A stretch of 64,000 nucleotides of DNA from Photobacterium profundum (GCF_003026285.1 NZ_PYOD01000013.1:53489-117488); one strand, 5' to 3'. Numbered from the stretch's first letter, positions 44,727 through 53,913 are shown. Notes: generated from the letters alone by a model not told the origin. Program-made: numbers and translations.

Positions 44727-45881
44727 ATGGCAAAACACCTGTTTACTTCTGAGTCCGTATCAGAAGGTCATCCGGATAAAATTGCAGACCAAATCTCAGA
44801 TGCTGTCTTGGATGCAATTTTAGAGCAAGACCCAAAAGCACGTGTTGCTTGTGAGACTTACGTAAAAACCGGCATGGTAATGGTTGGCGGTGAAATCACC
44901 ACTTCGGCATGGGTTGATATCGAAGAAATTACACGTGAGACGGTTCGCGAAATCGGTTACGTAAACTCTGAAATGGGTTTTGACGCAAACTCTTGTGCTG
45001 TACTAAGTGCAATAGGTAAGCAGTCTCCAGACATCAACCAAGGTGTTGACCGTGAAGATCCGCGCGAACTAGGCGCTGGTGACCAGGGCATCATGTTTGG
45101 TTACGCATCAGACGAAACAGACGTGCTAATGCCAGCCCCTGTTACGTATGCGCACCGTTTAGTTGAGCGTCAAGCTAAAGTACGTAAAAACGGTACACTT
45201 CCTTGGTTACGCCCAGATGCAAAAAGCCAGGTAACATTCGCATATGACCAAGGTAAAATTGTTGGTATCGATGCTGTAGTTCTTTCAACTCAGCACAGCG
45301 ACTGTATTGATCTGCCAGTATTGCAAGAAGCAGTAATGGAAGAAATCATCAAGCCTGTTCTACCTGCAGAATGGTTGACTAAAGAAACTAAATTCTTCAT
45401 TAACCCAACCGGCCGTTTTGTTATTGGTGGCCCTATGGGTGACTGTGGTCTTACAGGTCGTAAGATTATTGTTGATACATACGGCGGTGCAGCACGTCAC
45501 GGTGGCGGTGCATTCTCTGGTAAAGATCCATCAAAAGTTGACCGTTCAGCAGCTTACGCAGCACGTTATGTTGCTAAAAACATTGTTGCTGCAGGTTTAG
45601 CTGCGCGTTGTGAAATTCAACTTTCATACGCTATTGGTGTTGCAGATCCAACATCTATCATGGTTGAAACGTTTGGTACTGAAAAAGTATCTCATGACAT
45701 CATTGTTGATGCTGTCCGTCAAAACTTCGACTTACGCCCATACGGCCTAATCGAAATGCTTGACCTGCTTCAGCCAATCTACAAGAAAACAGCAGCATAC
45801 GGCCACTTTGGTCGTGAAGAATTCCCTTGGGAAGCGACTGATAAAGTTGAAATGCTGCGCGACTTCGCTAACTTTAAGTAA
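44727..45881 (+). CDS. metK: S-adenosylmethionine synthetase
   Basis: MetK makes SAM from methionine and ATP. The ATG at 44727 (MAKHLFTSESVSEGHPDKIAD) gives 384 residues, the E. coli length; upstream extension is rejected. The methionine and ATP motifs GAGDQGIMFGYA (about 114-125) and GGGAFSGKDPSKVDRSAAY are present. It has its own promoter with a MetJ operator. Confidence 0.98.
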   Translation: MAKHLFTSESVSEGHPDKIADQISDAVLDAILEQDPKARVACETYVKTGMVMVGGEITTSAWVDIEEITRETVREIGYVNSEMGFDANSCAVLSAIGKQSPDINQGVDREDPRELGAGDQGIMFGYASDETDVLMPAPVTYAHRLVERQAKVRKNGTLPWLRPDAKSQVTFAYDQGKIVGIDAVVLSTQHSDCIDLPVLQEAVMEEIIKPVLPAEWLTKETKFFINPTGRFVIGGPMGDCGLTGRKIIVDTYGGAARHGGGAFSGKDPSKVDRSAAYAARYVAKNIVAAGLAARCEIQLSYAIGVADPTSIMVETFGTEKVSHDIIVDAVRQNFDLRPYGLIEMLDLLQPIYKKTAAYGHFGREEFPWEATDKVEMLRDFANFK

Positions 45882-45902
45882 GCGAAGCGGTACAACTGTT
45901 AA

Positions 45903-45932
45903 TAAAAAGGAAGCCTTGGCTTCCTTTTTTAA
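45903..45932 (+). terminator. Rho-independent terminator after metK
   Basis: AAAAGGAAGCC pairs exactly with GGCTTCCTTTT around TT, followed by T. Confidence 0.9.
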
Positions 45933-45994
45933 TATATAAAAATTAGCGTACAATCTTTAAAACCGTCGACTCATTACCAACGAAAGAAAAGTAC

Positions 45995-46477
45995 ATGACT
46001 CCTCTTCACACTCAAGTTATTAATAAAACACGCGATTGTATTGCTCTCGCTGAAAAAAAATTAAACCAGTCATTGGATATGCCCGTTGTTAGCTTTAAAC
46101 AACGTGGAAAAATTGCAGGCAGTGCTCGCTATTCACAATGGGAAGTACGTTTTAATCCAGTGTTGCTCGCTGAAAATCCAGAAGCATTCATTAATGAAGT
46201 AGTGCCTCATGAAGTCGCCCATTTACTCACTTTTAAACTGTTTGGACGTGTTCGACCACATGGTAAAGAGTGGCAAACGATGATGACTCAAGTCTTTGGT
46301 ATCCCTGCTCGCACCACCCACAGTTTTGATATTTCATCAGTACGCGGTTCAACGTTTCTTTATCGCTGTGGCTGCCGCGATCATCATCTGAGTATTCGTC
46401 GCCATAATAAAATTGTCCGCCAACAAACCCTTTATCACTGCACCCTGTGCCGCCAAGCATTGTCGCCAAAGGTATAA
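45995..46477 (+). CDS. sprT: SprT-family zinc metalloprotease-like protein
   Basis: SprT proteins share the fold of eukaryotic Spartan, which removes DNA-protein crosslinks; the bacterial role is not firmly known. The 160 residues have the zinc-binding HEVAH at 72-76 and a C-terminal zinc ribbon (YRCGCRDHH, then YHCTLC). The length is close to E. coli SprT (165). It lies ahead of endA as in E. coli. The stop codon is the first base group of a small inverted-repeat element. Confidence 0.93.
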   Translation: MTPLHTQVINKTRDCIALAEKKLNQSLDMPVVSFKQRGKIAGSARYSQWEVRFNPVLLAENPEAFINEVVPHEVAHLLTFKLFGRVRPHGKEWQTMMTQVFGIPARTTHSFDISSVRGSTFLYRCGCRDHHLSIRRHNKIVRQQTLYHCTLCRQALSPKV

Positions 46478-46478
46478 T

Positions 46479-46498
46479 ACCAATCTAGAATGGTATAA
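46479..46498. mobile_element. Short form of the inverted-repeat element
   Basis: ATACCAATC runs straight into TAGAATGGTAT. This equals the two ends of the element at 34043-34098 with its roughly 29-base middle removed. Like that copy it abuts a stop codon. Confidence 0.45.
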
Positions 46499-46648
46499 AC
46501 GACCTAACATAAAATACATAAATCTCGTGCTTATACCTGTAATTCTTGTTCAAGAAATGTAATTAACAATAATAAAAACAGTGAAGTGCTTCTAAAATAA
46601 TTGGATATTGATAAGCTTGTTTGACTGATTTTCAGCGCAGGATATCCA

Positions 46649-47392
46649 ATGAACAAACCATTCACATGGCTAATACTCTTACTATTGCCAACAACGGCCC
46701 TTGCCGCTCCCCCTTCTTCATTCAGTAAAGCTAAACGTCTCGCCGTTGAGATCTATCAAGATCACCCCACCAGCTTCTATTGCGGCTGTGCTATTACATG
46801 GCAAGGGAAAAAAGGACTGCCTGATCTTGCGAGTTGTGGTTATGAAGTTCGTAAACAAGAAAAGCGGGCTAACCGAATAGAGTGGGAACACGTGGTACCG
46901 GCCGAAAACTTTGGCCGAGCGTTTGTCGAATGGCGTGAAGGTCACCCTCAATGTGTGAACAGTAAAGGCAAAGCCTATAAAGGCCGATCTTGCGCCACGA
47001 AAATGAATCCAGCCTATCGTTCTATGCAGGCCGATCTTCATAATTTAACGCCAGCGGTTGGTGAGGTGAACGGCGATCGTTCTAACTACGCATTCTTACC
47101 ATGGAATGGTAAGAACGGCGCTTTTTATGGTCAGTGTGACATGAAAATTGATTTCAAAAATCGCCGCGCCGATCCACCTGAGCAATCACGCGGGGCCATT
47201 GCACGTACCTATCTGTACATGAACCAAGAATATAAAATGGCGCTATCTAGTCAACAACGTCAGTTAATGGAAGCATGGAACCGACAATATCCAGTCAGTA
47301 CATGGGAATGTGAACGTGACCGTCGGATTGCTAACATTCAAGATAATCACAACAGCTTTGTGCTTCAAGCCTGTAAAAAATCAGGTTACTAG
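46649..47392 (+). CDS. endA: Endonuclease I (Dns), secreted/periplasmic
   Basis: EndA is a periplasmic or extracellular DNase; in vibrios the Dns homologue degrades external DNA and limits transformation. The 247 residues begin with a signal peptide (MNKPFTWLILLLLPTTALAA). The His-Me finger nuclease core is RIEWEHVVPAENFGR (about 72-86). DLHNLTPAVGEVNGDRSNY and paired cysteines follow. GGATA precedes the ATG. Confidence 0.95.
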   Translation: MNKPFTWLILLLLPTTALAAPPSSFSKAKRLAVEIYQDHPTSFYCGCAITWQGKKGLPDLASCGYEVRKQEKRANRIEWEHVVPAENFGRAFVEWREGHPQCVNSKGKAYKGRSCATKMNPAYRSMQADLHNLTPAVGEVNGDRSNYAFLPWNGKNGAFYGQCDMKIDFKNRRADPPEQSRGAIARTYLYMNQEYKMALSSQQRQLMEAWNRQYPVSTWECERDRRIANIQDNHNSFVLQACKKSGY

Positions 47393-47405
47393 TCTTTGCA
47401 TGACA

Positions 47406-47435
47406 TGACTAACGAGAGAAATCTCTCGTTAGTCA
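47406..47435. repeat. Perfect 14-base-arm hairpin after endA
   Basis: TGACTAACGAGAGA and TCTCTCGTTAGTCA flank AA, starting 14 bases past the endA stop. There is no T run, so it may stop transcription with Rho, protect the 3' end or be a repeat. Confidence 0.6.
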
Positions 47436-47550
47436 ATATCCATTATGTATCGATACTTTCATTTTCACTCAACCTTGTAATTCGCTCTTCTCGCATCCAT
47501 GTTAATATTCACGCAAGAACATTAAATTATTACAGGTTATCAACCTCGCC

Positions 47551-48282
47551 ATGAGAATCCCCCGAATTTACCACCATGAGCTATTACCTTCACAAGGCAA
47601 GGTAATGTTAAGCGATGACGCTGCCAATCACGTTGGTCGTGTTATGCGTATGCAAGTGGGTCAGGAAGTGCTGTTGTTCGATGGTAGCAATGCTGAATTC
47701 CCAGCAGTTATCAGTGCAGCCAGCAAGAAAAATGTTGAAGTTGATATTCAGTGCCGTAATGAAAATAGCATTGAATCTCCGCTTAATATCCACCTAGGGC
47801 AGGTGATTTCTCGTGGTGAGAAAATGGAATTTACCATCCAGAAATCCGTTGAACTGGGCGTTATGACGATCACACCGCTGATTTCAGAACGTTGTGGCGT
47901 AAAACTCAATGCCGAGCGTTTTGAGAAGAAACTATCACAATGGCAAAAAATCGTGATCGCAGCCTGTGAGCAATGTGGCCGTAATGTGATTCCTGAAATC
48001 CGCCCAGTAATGAAACTAGAAGACTGGTGTGCTGAAGAGTACGATGGCCTAAAACTGAATTTACACCCTCGAGCAAACTACTCAATCAATACTTTGCCTG
48101 AACCTGTATCAAAAGTACGCTTACTTATTGGTCCGGAAGGCGGTTTGTCTGCTGAAGAAATTAGCATGACAGAGCAATACAAGTTCGATGAAATCTTGCT
48201 TGGTCCGCGTGTTCTTCGTACCGAAACAACAGCAATGACAGCGATTACAGCACTTCAAGTACGCTTTGGTGATTTAGGTTAA
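47551..48282 (+). CDS. rsmE: 16S rRNA (uracil-1498-N3)-methyltransferase RsmE
   Basis: RsmE methylates U1498 of 16S rRNA with SAM. The 243 residues have an N-terminal PUA-like domain (MRIPRIYHHELLP onward) and a C-terminal SPOUT knot domain. The knot carries LGQVISRGEKMEFTIQKSVELG, the SAM loop LLIGPEGGLSAEE and LGPRVLRTETTAMTA. gshB follows 29 bases downstream, as in E. coli. Confidence 0.96.
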   Translation: MRIPRIYHHELLPSQGKVMLSDDAANHVGRVMRMQVGQEVLLFDGSNAEFPAVISAASKKNVEVDIQCRNENSIESPLNIHLGQVISRGEKMEFTIQKSVELGVMTITPLISERCGVKLNAERFEKKLSQWQKIVIAACEQCGRNVIPEIRPVMKLEDWCAEEYDGLKLNLHPRANYSINTLPEPVSKVRLLIGPEGGLSAEEISMTEQYKFDEILLGPRVLRTETTAMTAITALQVRFGDLG

Positions 48283-48311
48283 CCAAGCCAACGACAGATT
48301 AGGAGATACAA

Positions 48312-49259
48312 ATGATCAAACTGGGCATCGTGATGGACCCAATCGAGTCTATCAACATTAAAAAAGATTCCAGCTTTGCCATGATGATGGAAGCACAGCG
48401 TCGCGGCTGGGAAATCCACTATATGGAAATGAACGACTTGTCTTTAGAACAAGGCAAAGCCGTTGCTCGCACTCGTGTTGTTAGCTTAAAAGAAGATCCA
48501 AACGGTTGGTTTGAATTCCAAAGTGAACAAGAAATCGCATTATCAGATTTAGACGCAGTACTAATGCGTAAAGATCCTCCATTCGATACAGAATACATTT
48601 ATGCGACTTATATTCTTGAGCGTGCAGAAAACGAAGGCGCACTGATCGTAAATAAACCTCAGAGCCTACGTGATTGTAATGAAAAATTATTTACAGCATG
48701 GTTCCCAGAGCTAACCCCGACAACAATGGTTACTCGTCGTGCTGATAAACTAAAAGCATTCCACCAAGAACACGGTGATGTGATCCTAAAACCTTTAGAT
48801 GGCATGGGCGGTTCTTCTATCTTCCGTGTAATGAAGGGCGATCCGAATGTATCTGTGATTATTGAAACCCTTACAGCAATGGGCACCACCTACTGTATGG
48901 CGCAAACATTCGTACCTGATATCAGCAATGGTGATAAGCGTATTCTGGTGGTAGATGGCGAGCCAATGCCATATTGCTTAGCACGTATTCCCGCTAAAGG
49001 TGAGACGCGCGGTAACCTGGCTGCTGGCGGTCGTGGTGAAGCACGCCCTATCAGTGAAACCGATCGTATGATTGCAGAAACCGTTGCACCGGTATTGAAA
49101 GAGAAAGGTCTGATCTTCGTTGGGCTGGATGTTATCGGTGACAAACTAACAGAAATCAACGTAACAAGCCCAACGTGTATTCGTGAAATCGAAGCTGCTT
49201 TCGATATTTCTATTACAGGTAAGCTAATGGATGCAATCGAGCGTCGATTAGAGAAATAA
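48312..49259 (+). CDS. gshB: Glutathione synthetase
   Basis: GshB joins gamma-glutamylcysteine and glycine using ATP, completing glutathione. The 315 residues match E. coli GshB (316). It opens MIKLGIVMDPIESINIKKD. The ATP-grasp pieces are ILKPLDGMGGSSIFRV (about 158-173), VVDGEPMPYCLARIP and the magnesium-binding TEINVTSPTCIREIE. TTAGGAGA precedes the ATG. Confidence 0.98.
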   Translation: MIKLGIVMDPIESINIKKDSSFAMMMEAQRRGWEIHYMEMNDLSLEQGKAVARTRVVSLKEDPNGWFEFQSEQEIALSDLDAVLMRKDPPFDTEYIYATYILERAENEGALIVNKPQSLRDCNEKLFTAWFPELTPTTMVTRRADKLKAFHQEHGDVILKPLDGMGGSSIFRVMKGDPNVSVIIETLTAMGTTYCMAQTFVPDISNGDKRILVVDGEPMPYCLARIPAKGETRGNLAAGGRGEARPISETDRMIAETVAPVLKEKGLIFVGLDVIGDKLTEINVTSPTCIREIEAAFDISITGKLMDAIERRLEK

Positions 49260-49589
49260 AGCAGTGTGATTAGAGCTCATTGATCTTTCAGCAGAGCCCA
49301 TAACACATTGAATCTCTGCTCTTATTTGAATAAGAGCAGAGATCATACAACCACCTTCATTTTTACTTTTGCATTAACAACGTAGATGTTTAAAGATGGC
49401 AAGACTGCGTTCCTCTAATAAGCATAATTAGGCTAAATCAACCTCTCTCTTCGTACCTTGTCTGAAGAATTTTTACTCTTTAATCACGACAATATTGCAA
49501 GATCAACAACCCCTAATACCAATTCCCTAAAATACTCTGCATACTGTAGGTAGAGAATCATATTTTTCAATTAGCTGTCGGTGTGATCT
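49260..49589. other. Gene-free gshB-yqgE region
   Basis: These 330 bases hold a perfect 15-base-arm hairpin (49312-49343) and a TAATACCAATTCC segment near 49514 that resembles one end of the small inverted-repeat element. The rest shows nothing I recognise; the yqgE promoter should be here. Confidence 0.55.
49312..49343. repeat. Perfect 15-base-arm hairpin after gshB
   Basis: ATCTCTGCTCTTATT and AATAAGAGCAGAGAT flank TG, 53 bases past the gshB stop, without a T run. Confidence 0.6.
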
Positions 49590-50153
49590 ATGAATTTAAC
49601 TAACCATTTTCTAGTCGCTATGCCTAGCATGCAAGACCCACATTTTAAACGTGGGGTTGTGTATGTTTGTGAGCACAATGAAGAAGGTGCTATGGGCTTA
49701 GTCATCAATTTGCCGATTGAAATATCTGTCGGCAATATGCTTGAACAGATTGAAGTCGAGCGTGATCTTCCCTTGAATAACCCCGATAGCCTAACGCAAT
49801 CGGTATTAAACGGTGGACCGGTTTCTGAAGATCGAGGCTTTGTTTTGCATCAGCCCAAAGGTCAGTTTGATTCGAGTATCAGCATTAACGACGAGCTATC
49901 GGTAACAACATCACAAGATATTTTACCGTTATTGGGTACTAGCGAAGCCCCGGAAAAATTCATCGTCGCATTAGGTTATGCAGGATGGTCTGCAGGGCAA
50001 TTAGAGCAAGAGCTAGCCGAAAATAGCTGGTTAACGATGGAAGCCGACGCTGAAGTGATTTTTGAAACCCCTATAAATGAGCGATGGGATACCGCCGTCG
50101 CCCGCTTAGGTATAAACCCGGCCAACCTTTCGATCGAAAAAGGACATGCATGA
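49590..50153 (+). CDS. yqgE: UPF0301/AlgH family protein YqgE
   Basis: The function of this family is unsettled; in Pseudomonas AlgH was linked to alginate regulation. The 187 residues start MNLTNHFLVAMPSMQDPHFK with KRGVVYVCEHNEEGAMGLVIN, the signature region, and FIVALGYAGWSAGQLEQEL later. The gene overlaps ruvX by four bases (ATGA), so they are coupled, as in E. coli. Confidence 0.95.
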   Translation: MNLTNHFLVAMPSMQDPHFKRGVVYVCEHNEEGAMGLVINLPIEISVGNMLEQIEVERDLPLNNPDSLTQSVLNGGPVSEDRGFVLHQPKGQFDSSISINDELSVTTSQDILPLLGTSEAPEKFIVALGYAGWSAGQLEQELAENSWLTMEADAEVIFETPINERWDTAVARLGINPANLSIEKGHA

Positions 50154-50578
50154 GTAACTCACGCAGTGTATTAGCATTTGATTACGGCACAAAAAGTATT
50201 GGTGTTGCAATCGGTCAAGAACTAACAGGTACAGCAAACCCTTTAGCTGCACTTAAAGCAAAAGATGGCATTCCCAACTGGGATGACATTGGTAAAATAT
50301 TAAAAGAATGGCAGCCCGATTTAGTCGTTGTTGGCCTACCTCTCGACTTAGAAGGTGGAGAGCTTGAAAGTATTACCCCTCGCGCAAAAAAATTCGCCAA
50401 TCGTATTCACGGTCGGTTCGGTTGTGTTGTTGAGCTACACGACGAACGATTAAGTACTGTTGAAGCAAAAGCAGACTTATTTGAACGTGGTGGATACCGT
50501 TCATTAAGTAAAGGTAATATCGATTCACAATCAGCAGTGGTTATTTTAGAAAGCTGGTTTGAACGCCAATACGGTTAA
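50150..50578 (+). CDS. ruvX: RuvX/YqgF, RNase H-fold nuclease (pre-16S rRNA processing)
   Basis: YqgF is an RNase H-like nuclease needed for 16S rRNA 5'-end maturation; it was earlier proposed as a Holliday junction resolvase. The ATG at 50150 gives 142 residues. The acidic active site is in VLAFDYGTKSIGVAIGQ, with LVVVGLPLDLEGGE and HDERLSTVEA following. The longer open frame would run into yqgE and is rejected. Confidence 0.96.
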   Translation: MSNSRSVLAFDYGTKSIGVAIGQELTGTANPLAALKAKDGIPNWDDIGKILKEWQPDLVVVGLPLDLEGGELESITPRAKKFANRIHGRFGCVVELHDERLSTVEAKADLFERGGYRSLSKGNIDSQSAVVILESWFERQYG

Positions 50579-50580
50579 AT

Positions 50581-50618
50581 AGATACGAGTATCGAATTGC
50601 ATTTCGGTACTCGTATCT
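50581..50618. terminator. Long hairpin after ruvX
   Basis: AGATACGAGTA and TACTCGTATCT are exact arms that extend inward by five more pairs, one a G-U. No strong T run follows. It shares the ACGAGTATC core with the hairpin after hemW. Confidence 0.5.
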
Positions 50619-50714
50619 TCCTCGTCATTTTCCCGATACATACACACTTTTCTGCCAGCACTCCTATCTTGATCATCATCGTTATAAATCCGCTTAAATA
50701 CAGCAAATGATCAT

Positions 50715-50866
50715 CTTGTACAGCTTTTTGAACAAAAAACAGCACCAACCTACCTCACCTGCCTAGTTATTTATGAACTGAAGATAAAGATCCAGTATTT
50801 ACCTTGCTTGATCAGCTTGTACAGCTTTTGGACTACTATAACTCCAAAGCTATACAAGCTGTACAT
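50715..50866. repeat. Cluster of GTACAGCTT repeats in both orientations
   Basis: CTTGTACAGCTTTT occurs at 50715 and again at 50816. The second copy opens a near-perfect 18-base-pair hairpin: AGCTTGTACAGCTTTTGGA (50814-50832) with TCCAAAGCTATACAAGCT (50843-50860). The inverted core AAGCTGTAC follows at 50857. Confidence 0.6.
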
Positions 50867-50964
50867 CAGGATCTTGCTACTTAATTTAAGTGTTAAATTA
50901 TAGATAGTTACAACAATGAGCAGCATTTATAGCTTTAGGATCATAGCTACTCTAAAACTGCCAA

Positions 50965-52068
50965 TCACAATTCAACGGTTACGCCATCTAACGCACTGCC
51001 GCCCATCTTATTTTGAGCCCCTACCTTGATCATCAAGCGTAGATCGTTCGCAGAATCTGCATGGTGGAGTGCATCTTGTTCAGTGATCTTTCCTTCACTA
51101 AATAATTGATAAAGTGATTGATCAAACGTCATCATGCCGGATTCACCTGACTTCGCCATTACATCTTTGATCTCATGCAATTCGCCACGACGAATAAGAT
51201 CCGCCACGCGTGGCGTATTCAGCAATAATTCAAATGTCGCATGCCGACCAATACCATGTGCATCAGGGATCAACTGTTGTGCCAAAATACATTTAAGGTT
51301 TAAAGACAGATCAAACAAAAACTGATCTCGGCGTTCTTTCGGCACTAAGTGCAGAATTCTCTCCAGTGCCTGATTGGCATTATTGGCATGTAGCGTCGCC
51401 ATGCACAGATGCCCGGTTTCAGCAAAGTTCATTGCGTATTCCATGGTTTCAGGCGTGCGTATCTCACCAATTAAAATCATATCTGGTGCTTGGCGTAGCG
51501 AGTTCTTTAGTGCAACTTCATAGCTCTCAGTATCTAGCCCCACTTCACGCTGTGTAACGATGCAGCGATCATGTTTATGCACAAACTCAATGGGATCTTC
51601 TACCGTTAAAATATGACCACTACGGTTTTTATTTCGAAAGCCAGTCATAGCCGCCATTGAGGTCGATTTACCCGATCCTGTCGCACCGACAATGAGCACT
51701 AAACCACGCTTTGCTAACGCCATTCTTTGCATATCAATGGGCAAATTAAGATCAGTCAAATCAGGAATATTAGTTTCAATTCGACGAATGACCATACCCG
51801 GTAATTCACGCTGCCAGAATGCACTCACTCTAAAACGCATATCACCACGAACTAATGCAAAGTTGGCTTCACGTGTCGTGACAAATTCTTGATATAACGC
51901 CCGATCCATCGCTTCATCAAACAGTGCATCAACCCCTTTACGTGTTAATTCTTCACCTAATGCATGCAGATGACCATCAACACGTAATAAACAAGGTGAA
52001 TCAACGGTAATATATAAATCCGATGCTTTTTTGCTGACGACTTCATTGAGAATATCTTGCAGCTTCAT
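50965..52068 (-). CDS. pilU: Type IV pilus retraction ATPase PilU
   Basis: PilU is the accessory retraction motor that works with PilT to depolymerise type IV pili. The 367 residues belong to the secretion ATPase family. The Walker A is VGATGSGKSTSMAAMTG (about 128-144), the Asp box is ILTVEDPIEF and Walker B is MILIGEIRTPETME. It follows pilT by 83 bases on the same strand, the usual pilTU order. Confidence 0.95.
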   Translation of the reverse strand: MKLQDILNEVVSKKASDLYITVDSPCLLRVDGHLHALGEELTRKGVDALFDEAMDRALYQEFVTTREANFALVRGDMRFRVSAFWQRELPGMVIRRIETNIPDLTDLNLPIDMQRMALAKRGLVLIVGATGSGKSTSMAAMTGFRNKNRSGHILTVEDPIEFVHKHDRCIVTQREVGLDTESYEVALKNSLRQAPDMILIGEIRTPETMEYAMNFAETGHLCMATLHANNANQALERILHLVPKERRDQFLFDLSLNLKCILAQQLIPDAHGIGRHATFELLLNTPRVADLIRRGELHEIKDVMAKSGESGMMTFDQSLYQLFSEGKITEQDALHHADSANDLRLMIKVGAQNKMGGSALDGVTVEL

Positions 52069-52151
52069 TCTCGTTCCTTCGTTTAAAATTCCTATAGAAA
52101 AGGTTTATTCACGTCGATAAACCTCACACAATATAAGCCAATAATGTCTGT

Positions 52152-53189
52152 TTACATGATTGATGATGCACCATCGACTATGCGGCGTCCTTCTTCAGAC
52201 TCAACGGCACCTTGTGCCACCAGCATTTTGACGCTTTGCTCCATGGTTTGCATACCCATAGACGATCCCGTTTGGATCATTGAGTACATTTGCGCGATTT
52301 TACTTTCTCGGATCAAGTTTCTAATTGCGGGGGTGGCAATCATCACTTCATGCGCGGCAACTCGCCCACCATTCACACTTTTAAGCAGACTTTGTGATAC
52401 CACTGCACGTAATGATTCAGACAACATTGAACGTACCATGGCCTTATCATTACCAGGAAATACATCAATAATACGATCGACGGTTTTAGCTGCAGAGCTG
52501 GTGTGCAAAGTACCTAATACTAAATGCCCTGTTTCAGCAGCGGTCAGTGCCAAGCTAATAGTTTCTTGATCGCGTAATTCCCCCACAACAATCACATCAG
52601 GATCTTCACGTAAGGCAGATCGTAATGCATTATGAAAACTGTGCGTATCACGGTGTACTTCACGCTGATTGATCAAACAACGCTTACTGGTATGAACAAA
52701 TTCCACCGGATCTTCAATAGTTAATATATGGCTATTAGTATTTTCATTAATGTAATCCACTAAGGCCGCAATCGTGGTGGACTTACCTGAACCAGTCGCC
52801 CCTGTTACCAAGACTAAACCACGCTGACATTGCGCGATTTTATAAAAAACATCGGGCACATTAAGTGATTCAAGGGTGGGAATAGCGACAGGAATCGTTC
52901 TAAATACTGCAGCGCCACCACGAGATTGATGAAACGCATTCACACGAAAGCGACCTACATTAGGTAATTCAAATGAAAAATCGACTTCAAGCCTTTCTTC
53001 GTATTCACGGCGCTGTGCATCGTTCATAATGTCGAACACTAAACGGTGCACTTCTGAATGGTCTAAAGCTGGTAGGCTGAGTTTTCTAACATCACCATCA
53101 ACACGGATCATTGGTGGTACACCCGCAGAAAGGTGCAGATCTGACGCATTATGCTTTACACTAAAGTCCAGTAGTTCTGTGATATCCAT
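52152..53189 (-). CDS. pilT: Type IV pilus retraction ATPase PilT
   Basis: PilT is the hexameric cytoplasmic motor for pilus retraction, used in twitching and DNA uptake. The 345 residues have the N-terminal PAS-like part, Walker A VTGATGSGKSTTIAAL (about 129-144), the Asp box ILTIEDPVEFVH, Walker B VIVVGELRDQETI, the His box LGTLHTSSAAKT, and the C-terminal AIRNLIRE. The start is only 22 bases from the divergent yggS start. Confidence 0.97.
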   Translation of the reverse strand: MDITELLDFSVKHNASDLHLSAGVPPMIRVDGDVRKLSLPALDHSEVHRLVFDIMNDAQRREYEERLEVDFSFELPNVGRFRVNAFHQSRGGAAVFRTIPVAIPTLESLNVPDVFYKIAQCQRGLVLVTGATGSGKSTTIAALVDYINENTNSHILTIEDPVEFVHTSKRCLINQREVHRDTHSFHNALRSALREDPDVIVVGELRDQETISLALTAAETGHLVLGTLHTSSAAKTVDRIIDVFPGNDKAMVRSMLSESLRAVVSQSLLKSVNGGRVAAHEVMIATPAIRNLIRESKIAQMYSMIQTGSSMGMQTMEQSVKMLVAQGAVESEEGRRIVDGASSIM

Positions 53190-53211
53190 AACTTTTCCTC
53201 AAGAATCAATT

Positions 53212-53913
53212 ATGAGTAGTATCAAACAAAATATTGAACAGGTCATCAGCCAGATAACTTCTGCGACCGAAAAATGCGGTCGAACAACAGATTCCGTGCA
53301 ACTCTTGGCGGTAAGTAAAACAAAACCAATCGCGGAAATTGATGATGCAATTGCCGCGGGTCAGCGTGCATTTGGTGAAAACTACGTGCAGGAAGGCGTT
53401 GAAAAAGTGCAGCATTTTGCAAATCATGCACAAACTGAAGAAATTTTTTGGCACTTTATTGGTCCAATACAATCCAATAAAACACGCCCAATTGCAGAGC
53501 ATTTCGATTGGGTGCATTCAGTTGATCGTATTAAAACGGCACGAAGACTCAATGAACAACGTCCATCAAGTATGGCGCCTCTGAATATATTGCTACAGGT
53601 TAATACCAGCGGTGAAGAGAGTAAATCAGGCGTTAATATTAACGACTTAGCTGCTTTAGCGGATGAGATTGCAACCATGCCCAATTTGGTCTTGCGTGGA
53701 TTGATGTCGATCCCACAAAAAGCCGACAGTTATGACAGTCAATATGCGGCCTTTAAATTACTGGCGGATGCACAACAACAATTACACATAAAATACCCAC
53801 AGATCGACACATTATCTATGGGTATGAGCGGTGATATGGACGCAGCCATCGCAGCAGGCAGTACAATAGTACGCATTGGTACTGCGATTTTCGGCGCACG
53901 TGATTACACGTAG
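53212..53913 (+). CDS. yggS: PLP homeostasis protein YggS (PLPBP)
   Basis: YggS binds pyridoxal phosphate and maintains B6 and amino-acid balance without known catalytic activity. The ATG at 53212 (MSSIKQNIEQV) gives 233 residues; a longer frame reaching into pilT is rejected. The PLP-binding lysine is Lys36 in LLAVSKTKP. FGENYVQE and the C-terminal LSMGMSGDMDAAI are diagnostic. It heads the yggS-proC-yggT-yggU run. Confidence 0.96.
   Translation: MSSIKQNIEQVISQITSATEKCGRTTDSVQLLAVSKTKPIAEIDDAIAAGQRAFGENYVQEGVEKVQHFANHAQTEEIFWHFIGPIQSNKTRPIAEHFDWVHSVDRIKTARRLNEQRPSSMAPLNILLQVNTSGEESKSGVNINDLAALADEIATMPNLVLRGLMSIPQKADSYDSQYAAFKLLADAQQQLHIKYPQIDTLSMGMSGDMDAAIAAGSTIVRIGTAIFGARDYT

Larger units (their letters stand above)
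50579..50964. other. Gene-free ruvX-pilU region with repeated motifs
   Basis: Between the convergent ruvX and pilU this 386-base stretch has a 16-base-pair hairpin (50581-50618) just after ruvX. Repeated copies of a GTACAGCTT motif in both orientations follow (50715-50866). No coding frame is credible. Confidence 0.6.
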
